Shown: in pieces, positions 50,789 to 59,665 of the stretch
Layout: every line of letters begins with the position of its first letter
Position numbering within the stretch: position 1 is the first letter of the stretch
From: an uncultured Oscillospiraceae bacterium
GTDB taxonomy: Bacteria; Bacillota; Clostridia; Oscillospirales; Oscillospiraceae
DNA: 64,000 bases
NCBI GenBank assembly: GCA_910587285.1
Contig: CAJULM010000014.1
Location: forward strand, 1-64,000
Reading direction: 5' to 3'
Notes under the pieces: generated by a model
Told to the model about the DNA's origin: nothing
What the model saw: only the letters and a program-made list of their open reading frames with translations
Database searches by the model: none
Made by a program: the position numbers and the translations under genes

Positions 50789-51682
50789 ATGAAAAAGCGC
50801 AGCCACGGACTCAGAGGCGGAGAAAACAGACTGATGCTGGGACTGCTCCTGCCATCTGTCCTGTTTGTTTTGGTGATCTCAATCGTACCGCTGGCCTATA
50901 CCTTCTTCCTCAGCTTTCAAAACTACAGCCTGCTGAACAGTGACGGCGCCTACTTTAACGGCATTCAAAATTATATAGAAATTGTATCAAACCCAGCGAT
51001 TCGCCAGTCCGTTTGGGTCACATTTCAATATACGATTTCAAGCATCGCCCTGTCCACCTTGGTCGGCGTCGGTCTGGCCGTGGTTGTGAATCAGATTAAA
51101 AAGGGAAAGTCATTTTTTCGCGTGGTCTTCTTTGTCCCCATGATGCTCTCCGGCATCGTCGTCGGCGTTTTGTGGCGCTTTCTGTTCAGCACAGATTTGG
51201 GCGTCATCAACTACCTGCTGGAAATTGTCGGCGTCGGGCGCATTAATTGGACGGGCAGTGCGGCGGCGGCAATGGCCAGCATTCTAATCGCCGACGTCTG
51301 GCAGTGGTCGTCCTACACGTTTATCAACGCCCTGGCCGCCCTGGAGGCCATGAATCCCGAGCCGGTAGAGGCCGCCAAGGTGGACGGCGCCAACGCCCTC
51401 CAGCTGTTTTTTCTCATCAAGCTGCCGACAATTATGCCCGTTGTGGGCGTCAGCATTGTCTTCCGGACGGTTTGGGCCTTCAGGAGCTTTGATCTGATCT
51501 ACTCCCTCACCAGCGGCGGGCCGGGCACCTCCACCACAACCATGGCCATTGAAATCTACCGACTGGCCTTCAACCAGTATAAAATCGGCGCTTCCAGCGC
51601 GCTGTCCGTCCTGATGTTCCTGATCCTCACGGGGCTCAGCCTCTTTATTCTGAAAAAAACGCTCAAGGGGGAACCCAAATGA
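50789..51682 (+). CDS. Sugar ABC transporter permease, first
   Basis: 297 residues with six membrane helices. The EAA loop reads EAAKVDGANALQLFFLIKLP (about 206-225), which contacts the ATPase. MalF/UgpA-like. ATG 50789 is marked by AAAGG about ten bases before it; the ORF runs earlier (50726) but without similarity. No ATP-binding subunit is encoded here, so a shared MsmK-type ATPase is expected elsewhere. Confidence 0.9.
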   Translation: MKKRSHGLRGGENRLMLGLLLPSVLFVLVISIVPLAYTFFLSFQNYSLLNSDGAYFNGIQNYIEIVSNPAIRQSVWVTFQYTISSIALSTLVGVGLAVVVNQIKKGKSFFRVVFFVPMMLSGIVVGVLWRFLFSTDLGVINYLLEIVGVGRINWTGSAAAAMASILIADVWQWSSYTFINALAALEAMNPEPVEAAKVDGANALQLFFLIKLPTIMPVVGVSIVFRTVWAFRSFDLIYSLTSGGPGTSTTTMAIEIYRLAFNQYKIGASSALSVLMFLILTGLSLFILKKTLKGEPK

Positions 51683-52503
51683 AGCACCGGCGCAGAACTC
51701 AAATCGTTTGCTATACCATCGCCATCGCAGTGACCGCCTTTACCCTGTTTCCTCTTTATTGGACCCTGATCACCTCGTTCAAAACATATCGGGAGGCGTT
51801 TGCTCAGCCGCCCCAGTTTTTCGCCATCCCCACACTGAAGAACTATCTGGAATTTCTGCAGCAGAATCAAATCCTGCTCTATCTGCGCAATTCCATCCTC
51901 ATCTCCGTGGTCAGCGTGGTGGTGCCCCTGATTCTGGGTCTGTTTGCGTCCTATGCCGTCACCCGCTCCCGGCTGCCCGGCAAGGAGGGCTTCGCCATGT
52001 TCCTGTTGGCCTCCCGCTTCATCCCCCCGGTCAGCACGCTGATTCCCACCTATCTCCTGTTCCGCCAGTTCGGGCTGTACGATACCCTCGCCGGGCTGAT
52101 TCTGCTGAACACCGCAATGAATATCCCCTACGTGGTCTATATGATGCGCGGATTTATCCAGGACGTGCCCCTCGCCATCGAGGAATCCGCCTGGCTGGAC
52201 GGCGCGGGGCGCCTGCGCACCTTTTTCAGCATCGTGCTGCCCATGTGCAGGCCGGGCATCGCGGCCACGGCAGTGCTCTCCTTCTGCTTCTCCTGGAACG
52301 AATTTATGTATGCCATGAACTTGACCAGCCGGAACGCGAAAACTCTGCCCCTGGCCATGATGGCCTACATGGGCGAGAGCGGAACCGAGTGGCAGATGAT
52401 GGCCACCGCCGGGATTGTCATCCTGCTTCCCACCGTGGTCTTCGCCATTCTGACCCACCGCAACCTGGGCTCCGGTATGTCCTTCGGCGCGGTGAAGGGC
52501 TGA
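51679..52503 (+). CDS. Sugar ABC transporter permease, second
   Basis: 274 residues, MalG/UgpE-like, six helices. EAA loop: EESAWLDGAGRLRTFFSIVLPMCRPG (about 172-197). Overlaps the first permease gene by four bases (ATGA). Last gene of the transporter operon; a 12-bp stem (52489-52519) straddles its stop codon, and the convergent oxidoreductase gene starts its stop 24 bases later. Confidence 0.9.
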   Translation: MKHRRRTQIVCYTIAIAVTAFTLFPLYWTLITSFKTYREAFAQPPQFFAIPTLKNYLEFLQQNQILLYLRNSILISVVSVVVPLILGLFASYAVTRSRLPGKEGFAMFLLASRFIPPVSTLIPTYLLFRQFGLYDTLAGLILLNTAMNIPYVVYMMRGFIQDVPLAIEESAWLDGAGRLRTFFSIVLPMCRPGIAATAVLSFCFSWNEFMYAMNLTSRNAKTLPLAMMAYMGESGTEWQMMATAGIVILLPTVVFAILTHRNLGSGMSFGAVKG

Positions 52504-52527
52504 CCGGGCCCTTCACCGCCCCAGGGC

Positions 52528-54495
52528 TCACCCCGGCAGGAAGTCCTCCCGCATGGGGTTGAAGATGTCTAACAGCACCCCCGCCTCCAGGCAGGTGCAG
52601 CCGTGCTCCACGCCGTCGGTTTTCAGCAGCGTGTCCCCCGGTCCAACCTGGTGGGTCTCCCCGTCGATGGTGAAGGAAAAGCGTCCGCTGACCACATAGG
52701 TAATCTGGGTGTGGGGATGGCTGTGCAGCGCCCCCACCGCCCCGGTCTCAAAAGTGTTCTCCACACACATCAGTTGACAGTTGTAAGCCAACACCCGGCG
52801 GACCACGCCCTCCCCGGCCCGCTGGGGCAGCGTGTCCCCATGGTACACCCAGCGCTGGTCCTGCCGGGTAAACGCAGGGGCGGGCAGATATTTTTTCAGG
52901 GTGGCCCGCACCGCCCCCGGCCCCGCCAGCATCTCCCGGAGCATCCCGCCGATTTTTTTCGCCAGCCCCGCCTGACACAGATCCACGGCGAACAGCGCCG
53001 GGTTGGACAGGATGGGCGCCAGCGCCTCGTCCGAGGCGCTGGCCGGGTCGCCCAGCTTCACGCCGGAAAGCTGCTTTTGCAGGGTCTCCAGCATGGGGTC
53101 GCCGCTGCACACCATCGGCTTACACTTGTCGTCCACCGCCAGCAGGTAGCGCAGCCACCCCGCGATGGCCAGGGGAATGTAGGTCAAGCCGGCCACGTCC
53201 AGGCTGGGCTGGGCCAGATAGCTCTTGATGGTCTCCCCAAAACGGATGGGCACCTTTTGGCTGGTGTCGGTGGCGATGCGCTGGGGCATATCGGGGATGA
53301 AGGGGTTGGGAAGCCGCTGGTCGATCACCTCGCGGATAAAATCCATGGGGCTGAGGATTTTGGGGTCCACCACTACGGGGATGCCCTCGTCATAGCCGAT
53401 TTTCTCCACCAGGGCCTTGAGCTGTGGGTCCTTCATCTCTGCGGCGATGGACTCATAGCCCAGCAGGCAGCCGTACACCGCCAGCGCCGTGTGCAGCGGG
53501 TTCAGACAGGTGGTCACTTTCATCTTCTCCGTCTTGTTCACCGTGTCCCGGTCGGTCATATATACGCCCGCCCGCTCCAGCGGCGGCCTGCCGTTGGGGA
53601 AGCGGTCCTCCACCACCAGGTACTGGGGCCGCTCAGCGTTGACAAAGGGGGCGATGAAGGTGTTCTTGCCGGTGACAATGGGGGCCATGTCCTCCACCCC
53701 GATCCGGGCCAGTGCCTCCTCCACCACCTGGGCGGGACGGGGGGTGATTTTGTCGATCATGGTCCAGGGGAAGGACACCGTGGCCTCGTCCGCCGCCCAA
53801 TCCGCGAACGCCTGGGTGACATAGCCCCGCTTCACCCACTGCTCCACCACCGTCATCACGCTGCGGCGCAGCGTCTCCCCGTTGTGGGAGCAGTTGTCCA
53901 TGCTCACCACGGCGATGGGCGCGCCGCCAGCCTGGAACCGCTCCCACAGCAGGGCGGCGGTGAGGCTCATGGCGTGGGCGCAGCCCCCCGGGCCCCGCTC
54001 AAAGTCCGCCTGCACGAAGGGGAAGAACTCCCCCGCCAGGTTGGTGAGGGCGTAGCCCTTCTCGGTGATGGTGTAGCTCACCATCTGGAGGGTTGGGCTG
54101 CGGAAGCTGGCACGCAGCCTCTCCCAGTCCGCCGGAAAGACCGGCCCCGCCCGCAGCCCCTGTGCCACGGAGGCGATGACCTCCTTCTCCATGGTCCCGT
54201 CCGGCAGCAGCGACACCAGCAGGGTCATACTGTCGAACGGCGCGTAGATTTTGTCGATGATATCGTAGTCAAAGGTGTCGGCGGCCACAATTCCGCCCTG
54301 CACCAGCCCCTGCTCCAGCAGGTCCTGCTGAAGCTTGGCGATGAACCCCCGGAAGATGTTCCCCGCGCCGAAATGGACCCAGGCGGGGGCCCGCTCCGTC
54401 TCGGCGCGCATTTTTTCCCAGTCGAAGGCGGGCAGCTTGATCCCGGCCCGCTCCCAGGCCGCCCGGCCCCGGAGGCCCTCATAGCATAATTTCAT
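52528..54495 (-). CDS. Polyol/mannonate-type dehydrogenase fused to a cupin
   Basis: 655 residues. The first about 540 belong to the mannitol/fructuronate dehydrogenase family (NAD(P)-dependent): WVHFGAGNIFRGFIAKLQQ (Rossmann), VVSMDNCSHNGE, VSFPWTMIDKITPRP, ERAGVYMTDRDTVNKTEKMKVTTCLNPLHTALAVYGCL. The last about 110 form a cupin with RRVLAYN, GAVGALHSHPHTQITYVVSGRF and a GDTLLKTDGVEHG segment with the metal His residues, resembling KdgF, which opens unsaturated uronates. Together this suggests two steps of hexuronate breakdown in one chain. ATG 54495 follows GGGAGG by seven bases. Neighbouring TRAP genes support a uronate locus. The fusion could instead be a dehydrogenase with a regulatory cupin. 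Confidence 0.85.
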   Translation of the reverse strand: MKLCYEGLRGRAAWERAGIKLPAFDWEKMRAETERAPAWVHFGAGNIFRGFIAKLQQDLLEQGLVQGGIVAADTFDYDIIDKIYAPFDSMTLLVSLLPDGTMEKEVIASVAQGLRAGPVFPADWERLRASFRSPTLQMVSYTITEKGYALTNLAGEFFPFVQADFERGPGGCAHAMSLTAALLWERFQAGGAPIAVVSMDNCSHNGETLRRSVMTVVEQWVKRGYVTQAFADWAADEATVSFPWTMIDKITPRPAQVVEEALARIGVEDMAPIVTGKNTFIAPFVNAERPQYLVVEDRFPNGRPPLERAGVYMTDRDTVNKTEKMKVTTCLNPLHTALAVYGCLLGYESIAAEMKDPQLKALVEKIGYDEGIPVVVDPKILSPMDFIREVIDQRLPNPFIPDMPQRIATDTSQKVPIRFGETIKSYLAQPSLDVAGLTYIPLAIAGWLRYLLAVDDKCKPMVCSGDPMLETLQKQLSGVKLGDPASASDEALAPILSNPALFAVDLCQAGLAKKIGGMLREMLAGPGAVRATLKKYLPAPAFTRQDQRWVYHGDTLPQRAGEGVVRRVLAYNCQLMCVENTFETGAVGALHSHPHTQITYVVSGRFSFTIDGETHQVGPGDTLLKTDGVEHGCTCLEAGVLLDIFNPMREDFLPG

Positions 54496-54519
54496 GGTTT
54501 TTCCTCCCATTTCTCACAA

Positions 54520-54557
54520 CAGGGCGCGCCGGACCGTGGCTACGGCGGCGCGCCCTG
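54520..54557 (-). terminator. Terminator between dctM and the dehydrogenase gene
   Basis: 11-bp stem CAGGGCGCGCC / GGCGCGCCCTG, 16-base loop, between two minus-strand genes. No strong T-run on the minus strand (TTGTGAG), so perhaps partial. Confidence 0.6.
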
Positions 54558-54574
54558 TCTGTTTTACTCTGTGG

Positions 54575-55915
54575 CTATCTCAAAAATAGGTTGGCCAGAC
54601 CGGCCACCGCAGGCTCATAGTCGCCAAAGACCTTGGGGATGATGAGGGACACATCCTGCCAGTAGGACACCAGCAGCAGGGTGATGACCATACACACGTA
54701 GAAGGGCAGCGTGGCCTTGACCACCTTTTCCATGGGCCGCTTGGCCACGGCCGAGCCGATGAACAGCACCGCGCCCACCGGCGGGGTGAGCAGGCCGATA
54801 CCGCAGTTGAGCACCACCATGATGCCGAACTGGATGGGGTCCAGCCCGCAGAACTGGGTGGCCACCGGCAGCAGGATGGGGGTGGCGATGAGGATGATGG
54901 GGGCCATGTCCATAATCATGCCCAGCACCAGCAGAATCACGTTGAGCAGCAGGATGAGGATAATCTTGTTATCGGTGATGCCCACGATGGCCTGGGCGGC
55001 CAGATCGGGGACGTGGAGCTTGGTGAGGCAGTCGCCAAACACCGCAGAGGTGGCGATGAGAATCATCACGATGGCCAGCGTGTTCACGCACTCGTCCAGG
55101 GCCTTCCACACGCCCTTCCAGTTCACGCCTCGGTAGATGAACACGGAGACCACCAGGGAGTAGAGCACCGCGACGGCGGCGGACTCGGTGGCGGTAAACT
55201 TGCCGGTGACAACGCCCACCACCACGATGACGATGGCCAGCAGGGCCCAGATGGAAATCCAAAGCTGCTTGAAGAAGTTGACGATGTGGAAGGGCTCGCC
55301 CTTGGGGTAGTTGCGCTTGACGGAGATGATGTAGGAGCCGACCATCAGCGACAGGGCCAGCAGGGCGCCGGGCAGGTAGCCCGCCAGGAACAGGGAGCCC
55401 ACGGAGATGCCGCCCGCGGTGGTGGCGTAGATGACCATGTTGTGGCTGGGGGGCACCAGAAGTCCCTCGCAGGAGGAGGTGATGGTGACGGCGGTGGAGA
55501 AGTCGGCGTCGTACCCCTGGTCCACCATCATGGGAATCATGATGGAACCGATGGAGGCGGTGTCCGCCGCAGCGGAGCCGGAGATGCCGCCGAAGAAGTA
55601 GGACGCCACGATGTTCACCATGGCCAGACCGCCCCGCATCCAGCCTACGCAGGCGTTGGCCAGGGCGATGAGCTTATCCGAGATACCGCCCTTGCCCATG
55701 AGCACGCCCATGGTGATGAAGAAGGGCACCGCCATCAGGGAGTAGGAGCTGATGCCCTTGACCATCAGGCGGCAGATGGCGTTGAGGTTATTGCCCATGA
55801 CCAGCAGGCACAGCACGGAGGACAGGCCCACGGCGTAGGCAATGGGGAAGCGCAGCACAATCATGACGATAAAGCTGCCCAGCAGAACGATAATCGCAAG
55901 AGTCTGGAGATCCAT
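54575..55915 (-). CDS. dctM: TRAP transporter large membrane subunit (DctM)
   Basis: 446 residues, about 12 helices, the ion-coupled transport channel. Family segments: PIAYAVGLSSVLCLL, MAVPFFITMGVLMGKGGISDKLI, ISGSAAADTASIGSIMIPMM, LVPPSHNMVIYA, and the C-terminal GLLTPPVGAVLFIGSAVA. It transports a small carboxylate or uronate presented by the DctP partner. The gene overlaps dctQ by one base. Confidence 0.92.
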   Translation of the reverse strand: MDLQTLAIIVLLGSFIVMIVLRFPIAYAVGLSSVLCLLVMGNNLNAICRLMVKGISSYSLMAVPFFITMGVLMGKGGISDKLIALANACVGWMRGGLAMVNIVASYFFGGISGSAAADTASIGSIMIPMMVDQGYDADFSTAVTITSSCEGLLVPPSHNMVIYATTAGGISVGSLFLAGYLPGALLALSLMVGSYIISVKRNYPKGEPFHIVNFFKQLWISIWALLAIVIVVVGVVTGKFTATESAAVAVLYSLVVSVFIYRGVNWKGVWKALDECVNTLAIVMILIATSAVFGDCLTKLHVPDLAAQAIVGITDNKIILILLLNVILLVLGMIMDMAPIILIATPILLPVATQFCGLDPIQFGIMVVLNCGIGLLTPPVGAVLFIGSAVAKRPMEKVVKATLPFYVCMVITLLLVSYWQDVSLIIPKVFGDYEPAVAGLANLFLR

Positions 55916-56490
55916 TATGCCGCTCCCTCCTTTTTCTCTTCCTCAACAAAGAAAGATTTGATGTGGTTATAGACCGCCTCCAGCTCGAAGACGATCATGG
56001 CAATGCCCGCCAGGGGCACCGGGAGGTACATCCAGAACCGGGAGAGCCAGGGAATGGACTCGTAGAAGCCCTTGCTGCCCAGGGTGACGGCGTACTCCCA
56101 GCCCACCACCAGCATGATGACGGCCAGCACCATCACGGCGACGTCCGCCACCACATCCAGCACCTTGACCACGGCCTTGGGGAGCATGGCGTCAAACGCG
56201 GTCATGCGGATGTGGGCCCCCGTGCGGATGGCCAGCGCCGCGGACAGCACCGCCATGTAGGACATACAGGTCAGCACAATCTGCTCGGTCCAGGCCGGGT
56301 CCTTGAACACCGCCAGGAAGGACAGGAACTCATAGGTGTGGGCCCATTCCTGGCACCAGCGCCCCCACACCGTGAAGGACACGATGACGATGTCGGCGAT
56401 GAGCAGCAGCTTGCACAGCACCATGACGATTTTGTACGCCATGTCATAGGCCGGCTTCGCCTTGTCCAGCGTGGTGAAAATCTTTGGCAT
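55915..56490 (-). CDS. dctQ: TRAP transporter small membrane subunit (DctQ)
   Basis: 191 residues with four membrane helices. Family features: the N-terminal helix VMVLCKLLLIADIVIVSFTVWGRW, MAVLSAALAIRTGAHIRMTAFD and DVVADVAVMVLAVIMLVVGWEY. It joins DctM to the binding protein. Encoded 82 bases after dctP and overlapping dctM by one base. Confidence 0.88.
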   Translation of the reverse strand: MPKIFTTLDKAKPAYDMAYKIVMVLCKLLLIADIVIVSFTVWGRWCQEWAHTYEFLSFLAVFKDPAWTEQIVLTCMSYMAVLSAALAIRTGAHIRMTAFDAMLPKAVVKVLDVVADVAVMVLAVIMLVVGWEYAVTLGSKGFYESIPWLSRFWMYLPVPLAGIAMIVFELEAVYNHIKSFFVEEEKKEGAA

Positions 56491-56518
56491 AAAACCTCTC
56501 CTCTCTCAATCAAATCAG

Positions 56519-56550
56519 CAGGGGGCGTGGGCATTCCCCCACGCCCCCTG
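56519..56550 (-). terminator. Stem-loop between dctP and dctQ
   Basis: 13-bp perfect stem CAGGGGGCGTGGG / CCCACGCCCCCTG, six-base loop. It probably lets most transcripts end after the binding protein, as with the ABC operon. Confidence 0.7.
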
Positions 56551-56572
56551 TCGTGCGTCCGTCAGCTTAAGC

Positions 56573-57616
56573 TTATTTCAGGTCCAGAATCTGCTGATAC
56601 AGGTCAGCCTGCTTGTCGATGGCCTCCTTGATGGCGGGAGCGCTGGAACAGGCTTCCTGCCAGGGGCCCTTATCGGTGACATCCACCACGTTGCAGCCGT
56701 CGGCCTTGAGCTGCTCCAGCACCTTGTCCTCCTCGCCCTGGGACAGCTCGGCGTTGAACTGCTGGGTCTTCTTGCCGGCCTCCATAATCACCTGCTGCTG
56801 GGCGGGGGTGAGCTTCGCCCAGGCGGTGTCGGTGATGACCACCTGCACGGCGCCCAGGGTGTGGCCGTCCAGAATCAGGTTGTTGGCCACCTCGGGGAAG
56901 GCGTTGGACTTGTAGTTGGCGATGGGCTGCTCGGCGGCGTCGCACACGCCGGTGTTCAGAGCGGAGTACAGCTCACCAAAGGCCACCACCGTGGGGGAGG
57001 CGCCCAGGCTCTCCACCATGCCGTTCATGATGGGGTCGTTGGACACGCGGATCTTCATGCCCTTCAGGTCGTCGATGCTGTTGATGGCCGTGTTGGCGAA
57101 GAAGTGACGGAAGCCCTCCTCACCGTAGAACACGCCGCGCAGGGGCAGGTCGATCTCCTGGGGCTCGTTGAGGAACTCAGCGGCCAGATCGCTGTTGGCG
57201 AAGTTCCACCAGTGGTCGCGGCTCTCAAAGGTGAAGGGCAGGGAGAGCAGCACGGACTTCTCAGCGCCGTAGCTGGTCAGAGCAAAGGCGGAGATACGGC
57301 TCATGTCGATGGAGTCGTCGCCGCCGATGATGGCGTCCAGCACGTCGTTCTCGGAGCCCAGCACGCCGGAGGCGCGGATGTCGATGGTGATGGAGCCGCC
57401 GGACATCTCCTCCACGTTCTTCTTGAACTCAGAGGCGGTCTGGCCCACGATGGTGTCCAGCGGGTTGACCTCGGCGTACACCAGGGTGACCTTGGGGTCG
57501 TTGGCCACGTCGCCAGTGCCGGAATTCTTGTCGTCGTTGCCGCTGGGCTGGCCGCCGCAGGCGGCCAGGCTCATGATCATGAGCGCCGCAAGAAGGGCAG
57601 ATACAAATTTTTTCAT
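56573..57616 (-). CDS. dctP: TRAP transporter substrate-binding lipoprotein (DctP)
   Basis: 347 residues. Lipoprotein signal MKKFVSALLAALMIMSLAAC with a lipobox, then a DctP fold: SGVLGSENDVLDAI, EEGFRHFFANTAINSIDDLKGMKIRVSNDP (contains the Arg that binds the substrate carboxylate), VVAFGELYSALNTGVCDAAEQPIANY. ATG 57616 follows GGAGG; the ORF opens 38 codons earlier without a site. The carboxylate or uronate that it binds is inferred from neighbours. Confidence 0.92.
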   Translation of the reverse strand: MKKFVSALLAALMIMSLAACGGQPSGNDDKNSGTGDVANDPKVTLVYAEVNPLDTIVGQTASEFKKNVEEMSGGSITIDIRASGVLGSENDVLDAIIGGDDSIDMSRISAFALTSYGAEKSVLLSLPFTFESRDHWWNFANSDLAAEFLNEPQEIDLPLRGVFYGEEGFRHFFANTAINSIDDLKGMKIRVSNDPIMNGMVESLGASPTVVAFGELYSALNTGVCDAAEQPIANYKSNAFPEVANNLILDGHTLGAVQVVITDTAWAKLTPAQQQVIMEAGKKTQQFNAELSQGEEDKVLEQLKADGCNVVDVTDKGPWQEACSSAPAIKEAIDKQADLYQQILDLK

Positions 57617-57691
57617 TTCAGCTTCCTCCGATTTTTCATGCAGCGTTTCGCTGCGTATTGGGGCGGTCAAACATCTCCCCCCGTTGCCGCC

Positions 57692-57720
57692 ATTGTAACA
57701 AATCGCAAAAATCAATGCAA
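57692..57720 (-). promoter_or_regulatory. TRAP operon promoter
   Basis: Minus-strand TTGCAT (57720-57715), 17-base spacer, TACAAT (57697-57692), about 75 bases before the dctP ATG. Confidence 0.75.
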
Positions 57721-57840
57721 CGGCATTCAAAATATGTGCTGTTTATCCAAAAAAATTGAAACAGTCTCTTGACGATTCTTACAATTCTCACCCGCCGATT
57801 TTTTGCACTTTGACCAGGAAAACCTCCGCTACGCAAAAAA

Positions 57841-57869
57841 GGGCCGCCCCGGCCTGGGCCCGGGCGGCC
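57841..57869 (-). terminator. Terminator after the sensing module
   Basis: Minus-strand stem GGCCGCCCGG / CCGGGGCGGCC with a GCCCAGG loop, then TTTTTT. It ends the kinase-regulator-lipoprotein operon, 13 bases after the last stop. Confidence 0.85.
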
Positions 57870-57881
57870 TGCGCCGCTCTT

Positions 57882-58877
57882 TCAGCTGTCCTGAATCTGC
57901 CGGATCAGCTCCTGCATCTCCTGGGGGTATTCGTCGTACATGGGCTGCACCGCCTGGCGGAACTCCTCCAGCTGTCCGCCGCTCACCGTAGTCACCGCGC
58001 AGCCGTAGTCCCGCACCAATTTTTCCGCCGCAGCCTCCTGCTCCCGCCACAGCTCCCGCTCGTACAGGGCGCACTCCCTGGCGCACTCCCGCACAATGGC
58101 CACATAGTCCTCGTCGATTTCAGCGATTTTATCCAGGGCCACGGTGCTCATAATCTGCATCTCAGGCAGACGGGAGTGCCCGTCCTGAAGATAATAGGGC
58201 GCGGCCTGGAAGTGGCCGGTGGCGGCGTAGCTGGGCCAGTTGTTCTCCGCGCCGTCGATTTTGGCGGTTTGCAGGGCGGAATACACGTCGTTATAGGGAA
58301 GCTGCACCGGCCTGGCCCCCAGCAGCTCCACCATCCGGCTCATGAAGGCGGACTCCTGCACCCGGATGGTCAATCCCCGCAAATCGTCCAGACCGCAGAT
58401 GGGCTCCCTGGTGTAAAAGCTTCTGGCCCCGGCGTCGAACCAGCTCAGCCCCACCACGTCCGCCCGCCGTGCGCCGATGAGAAATTCATCCCCCACCGGG
58501 CCGTCCAGCACCCGCCACATATGCTCCGCGTCATCGTATAAAAACGGCAGCAGCAGCACCTCAATCTCCGAATAGGACTCGGCAAAGGTGCCCACCGACA
58601 CCCGGGCCATGTCGATGCCCCCGAACTGCACCTGCTCCAGCACCTGGTTTTCGTTCCCCAGCTCGCCGTTGCAGTACAGCCGGATGCATATTTTCCCCTG
58701 GGTGCGCTCCTCCACCAGCTGGGCAAAGTGCTGGGCGGCCTTGGTGGTGGGGTAGTCCTCGGGCTGGTTGTCGGCGTAGCGCAGAACCAGCAGGGGATGA
58801 CCGGCGTTCTCCGGCGCCGGGCCGCAGCCGCACAGCAGCAGGCATATGCACAAAAGCAGGCATAGCCGCCCCTTCAT
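57882..58877 (-). CDS. DctP-like lipoprotein of a sensing module
   Basis: 331 residues. Signal sequence MKGRLCLLLCICLLLCGCGP with a lipobox; then a DctP fold: NGELGNENQVLEQVQFGGIDMARVSVG, ADVVGLSWFDAGARSFYTREPICGLDDLRGLTIRVQE, DVYSALQTAKIDGAENN. It differs from the transporter DctP and has no membrane subunits with it; it overlaps the response regulator by four bases. In this position such proteins usually present the ligand to a membrane kinase instead of a transporter. Confidence 0.88.
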   Translation of the reverse strand: MKGRLCLLLCICLLLCGCGPAPENAGHPLLVLRYADNQPEDYPTTKAAQHFAQLVEERTQGKICIRLYCNGELGNENQVLEQVQFGGIDMARVSVGTFAESYSEIEVLLLPFLYDDAEHMWRVLDGPVGDEFLIGARRADVVGLSWFDAGARSFYTREPICGLDDLRGLTIRVQESAFMSRMVELLGARPVQLPYNDVYSALQTAKIDGAENNWPSYAATGHFQAAPYYLQDGHSRLPEMQIMSTVALDKIAEIDEDYVAIVRECARECALYERELWREQEAAAEKLVRDYGCAVTTVSGGQLEEFRQAVQPMYDEYPQEMQELIRQIQDS

Positions 58878-59665
58878 GCCGTCCCTCCTCCCCGGCCTCG
58901 GGCAGCGCCCCGGCGGTAATCCGTGGGCGTTACGCCCACCTTTTTCTTGAAGGCGCGGGTGAAGTAGTTGGCGCTCTCATAGCCCACCATGTTGGCCACC
59001 TCTGCGGTGGAGCGCAGCGGGTCGTGCAGCAGCTCCTTGGCCGCCTCCATGCGCAGCTCCGTCAGGTAGTCAAGGAAGTTCACCTGGAAGGTCCGCTTGA
59101 ACAGGGCGGAAAAGTAGGAGGCGTTGAGGTTCAAAATCGCGCTCACCGAATCCAGCGAGATGTCGCACACCATGTAGTTGTGCTGCAAATACTTCTTCAC
59201 CTTTCCCATCAGCACGGCGGTTTTGTCGTAATTGTCCGCGCTCTCCAGCAGCTCCGCCGAGGAGGAGGCCATCGCCTCCAACTGGCGCTGGGCCTCCGCC
59301 TGCCCCGCCGCCCGCCGGACGGCCCGCTCCACGTCGTCCGCGTCCACCGGCTTGAGGATGTAATCGCATGCCCCTAAACGCACCGCCTCATGGGCGTATG
59401 TAAACAGGCTGTAGGCGGTGACAAAGATGATCCGGCACTCCGGGCGCTGGGCCAGAATCTGCCTGGCCGCCTCAATTCCGCTCAGCCCAGGCATCTCAAT
59501 GTCCAGCAGCGCCACATCCGCCGCCCACAGCGCCGCCGCATCCACCGCCAGGCGGCCATTCTCCGCCGTGCGCACCTCCGCCTCCCGGCCCAGCCGTTTC
59601 TCCACAATTTCCGTCAGAAGCTCCCGCTGATAGCCCTCGTCGTCCGCGATCAAAACCTTAATCAT
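58874..59665 (-). CDS. AraC-type response regulator
   Basis: 263 residues. Receiver domain with DD (8-9), the phosphate-accepting Asp55 in LLDIEMPG and KPVDADD, followed by a linker and two AraC helix-turn-helix motifs (SLDSVSAILNLNASYFSALFKRTF and STAEVANMVGYESANYFTRAFKKKVG, the second with the usual PTDYRR end). YesN-like. Start ATG 59665 follows GGAGGGAG by seven bases and overlaps the kinase end by eight. Likely controls the TRAP promoter. Confidence 0.92.
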   Translation of the reverse strand: MIKVLIADDEGYQRELLTEIVEKRLGREAEVRTAENGRLAVDAAALWAADVALLDIEMPGLSGIEAARQILAQRPECRIIFVTAYSLFTYAHEAVRLGACDYILKPVDADDVERAVRRAAGQAEAQRQLEAMASSSAELLESADNYDKTAVLMGKVKKYLQHNYMVCDISLDSVSAILNLNASYFSALFKRTFQVNFLDYLTELRMEAAKELLHDPLRSTAEVANMVGYESANYFTRAFKKKVGVTPTDYRRGAARGRGGGTA

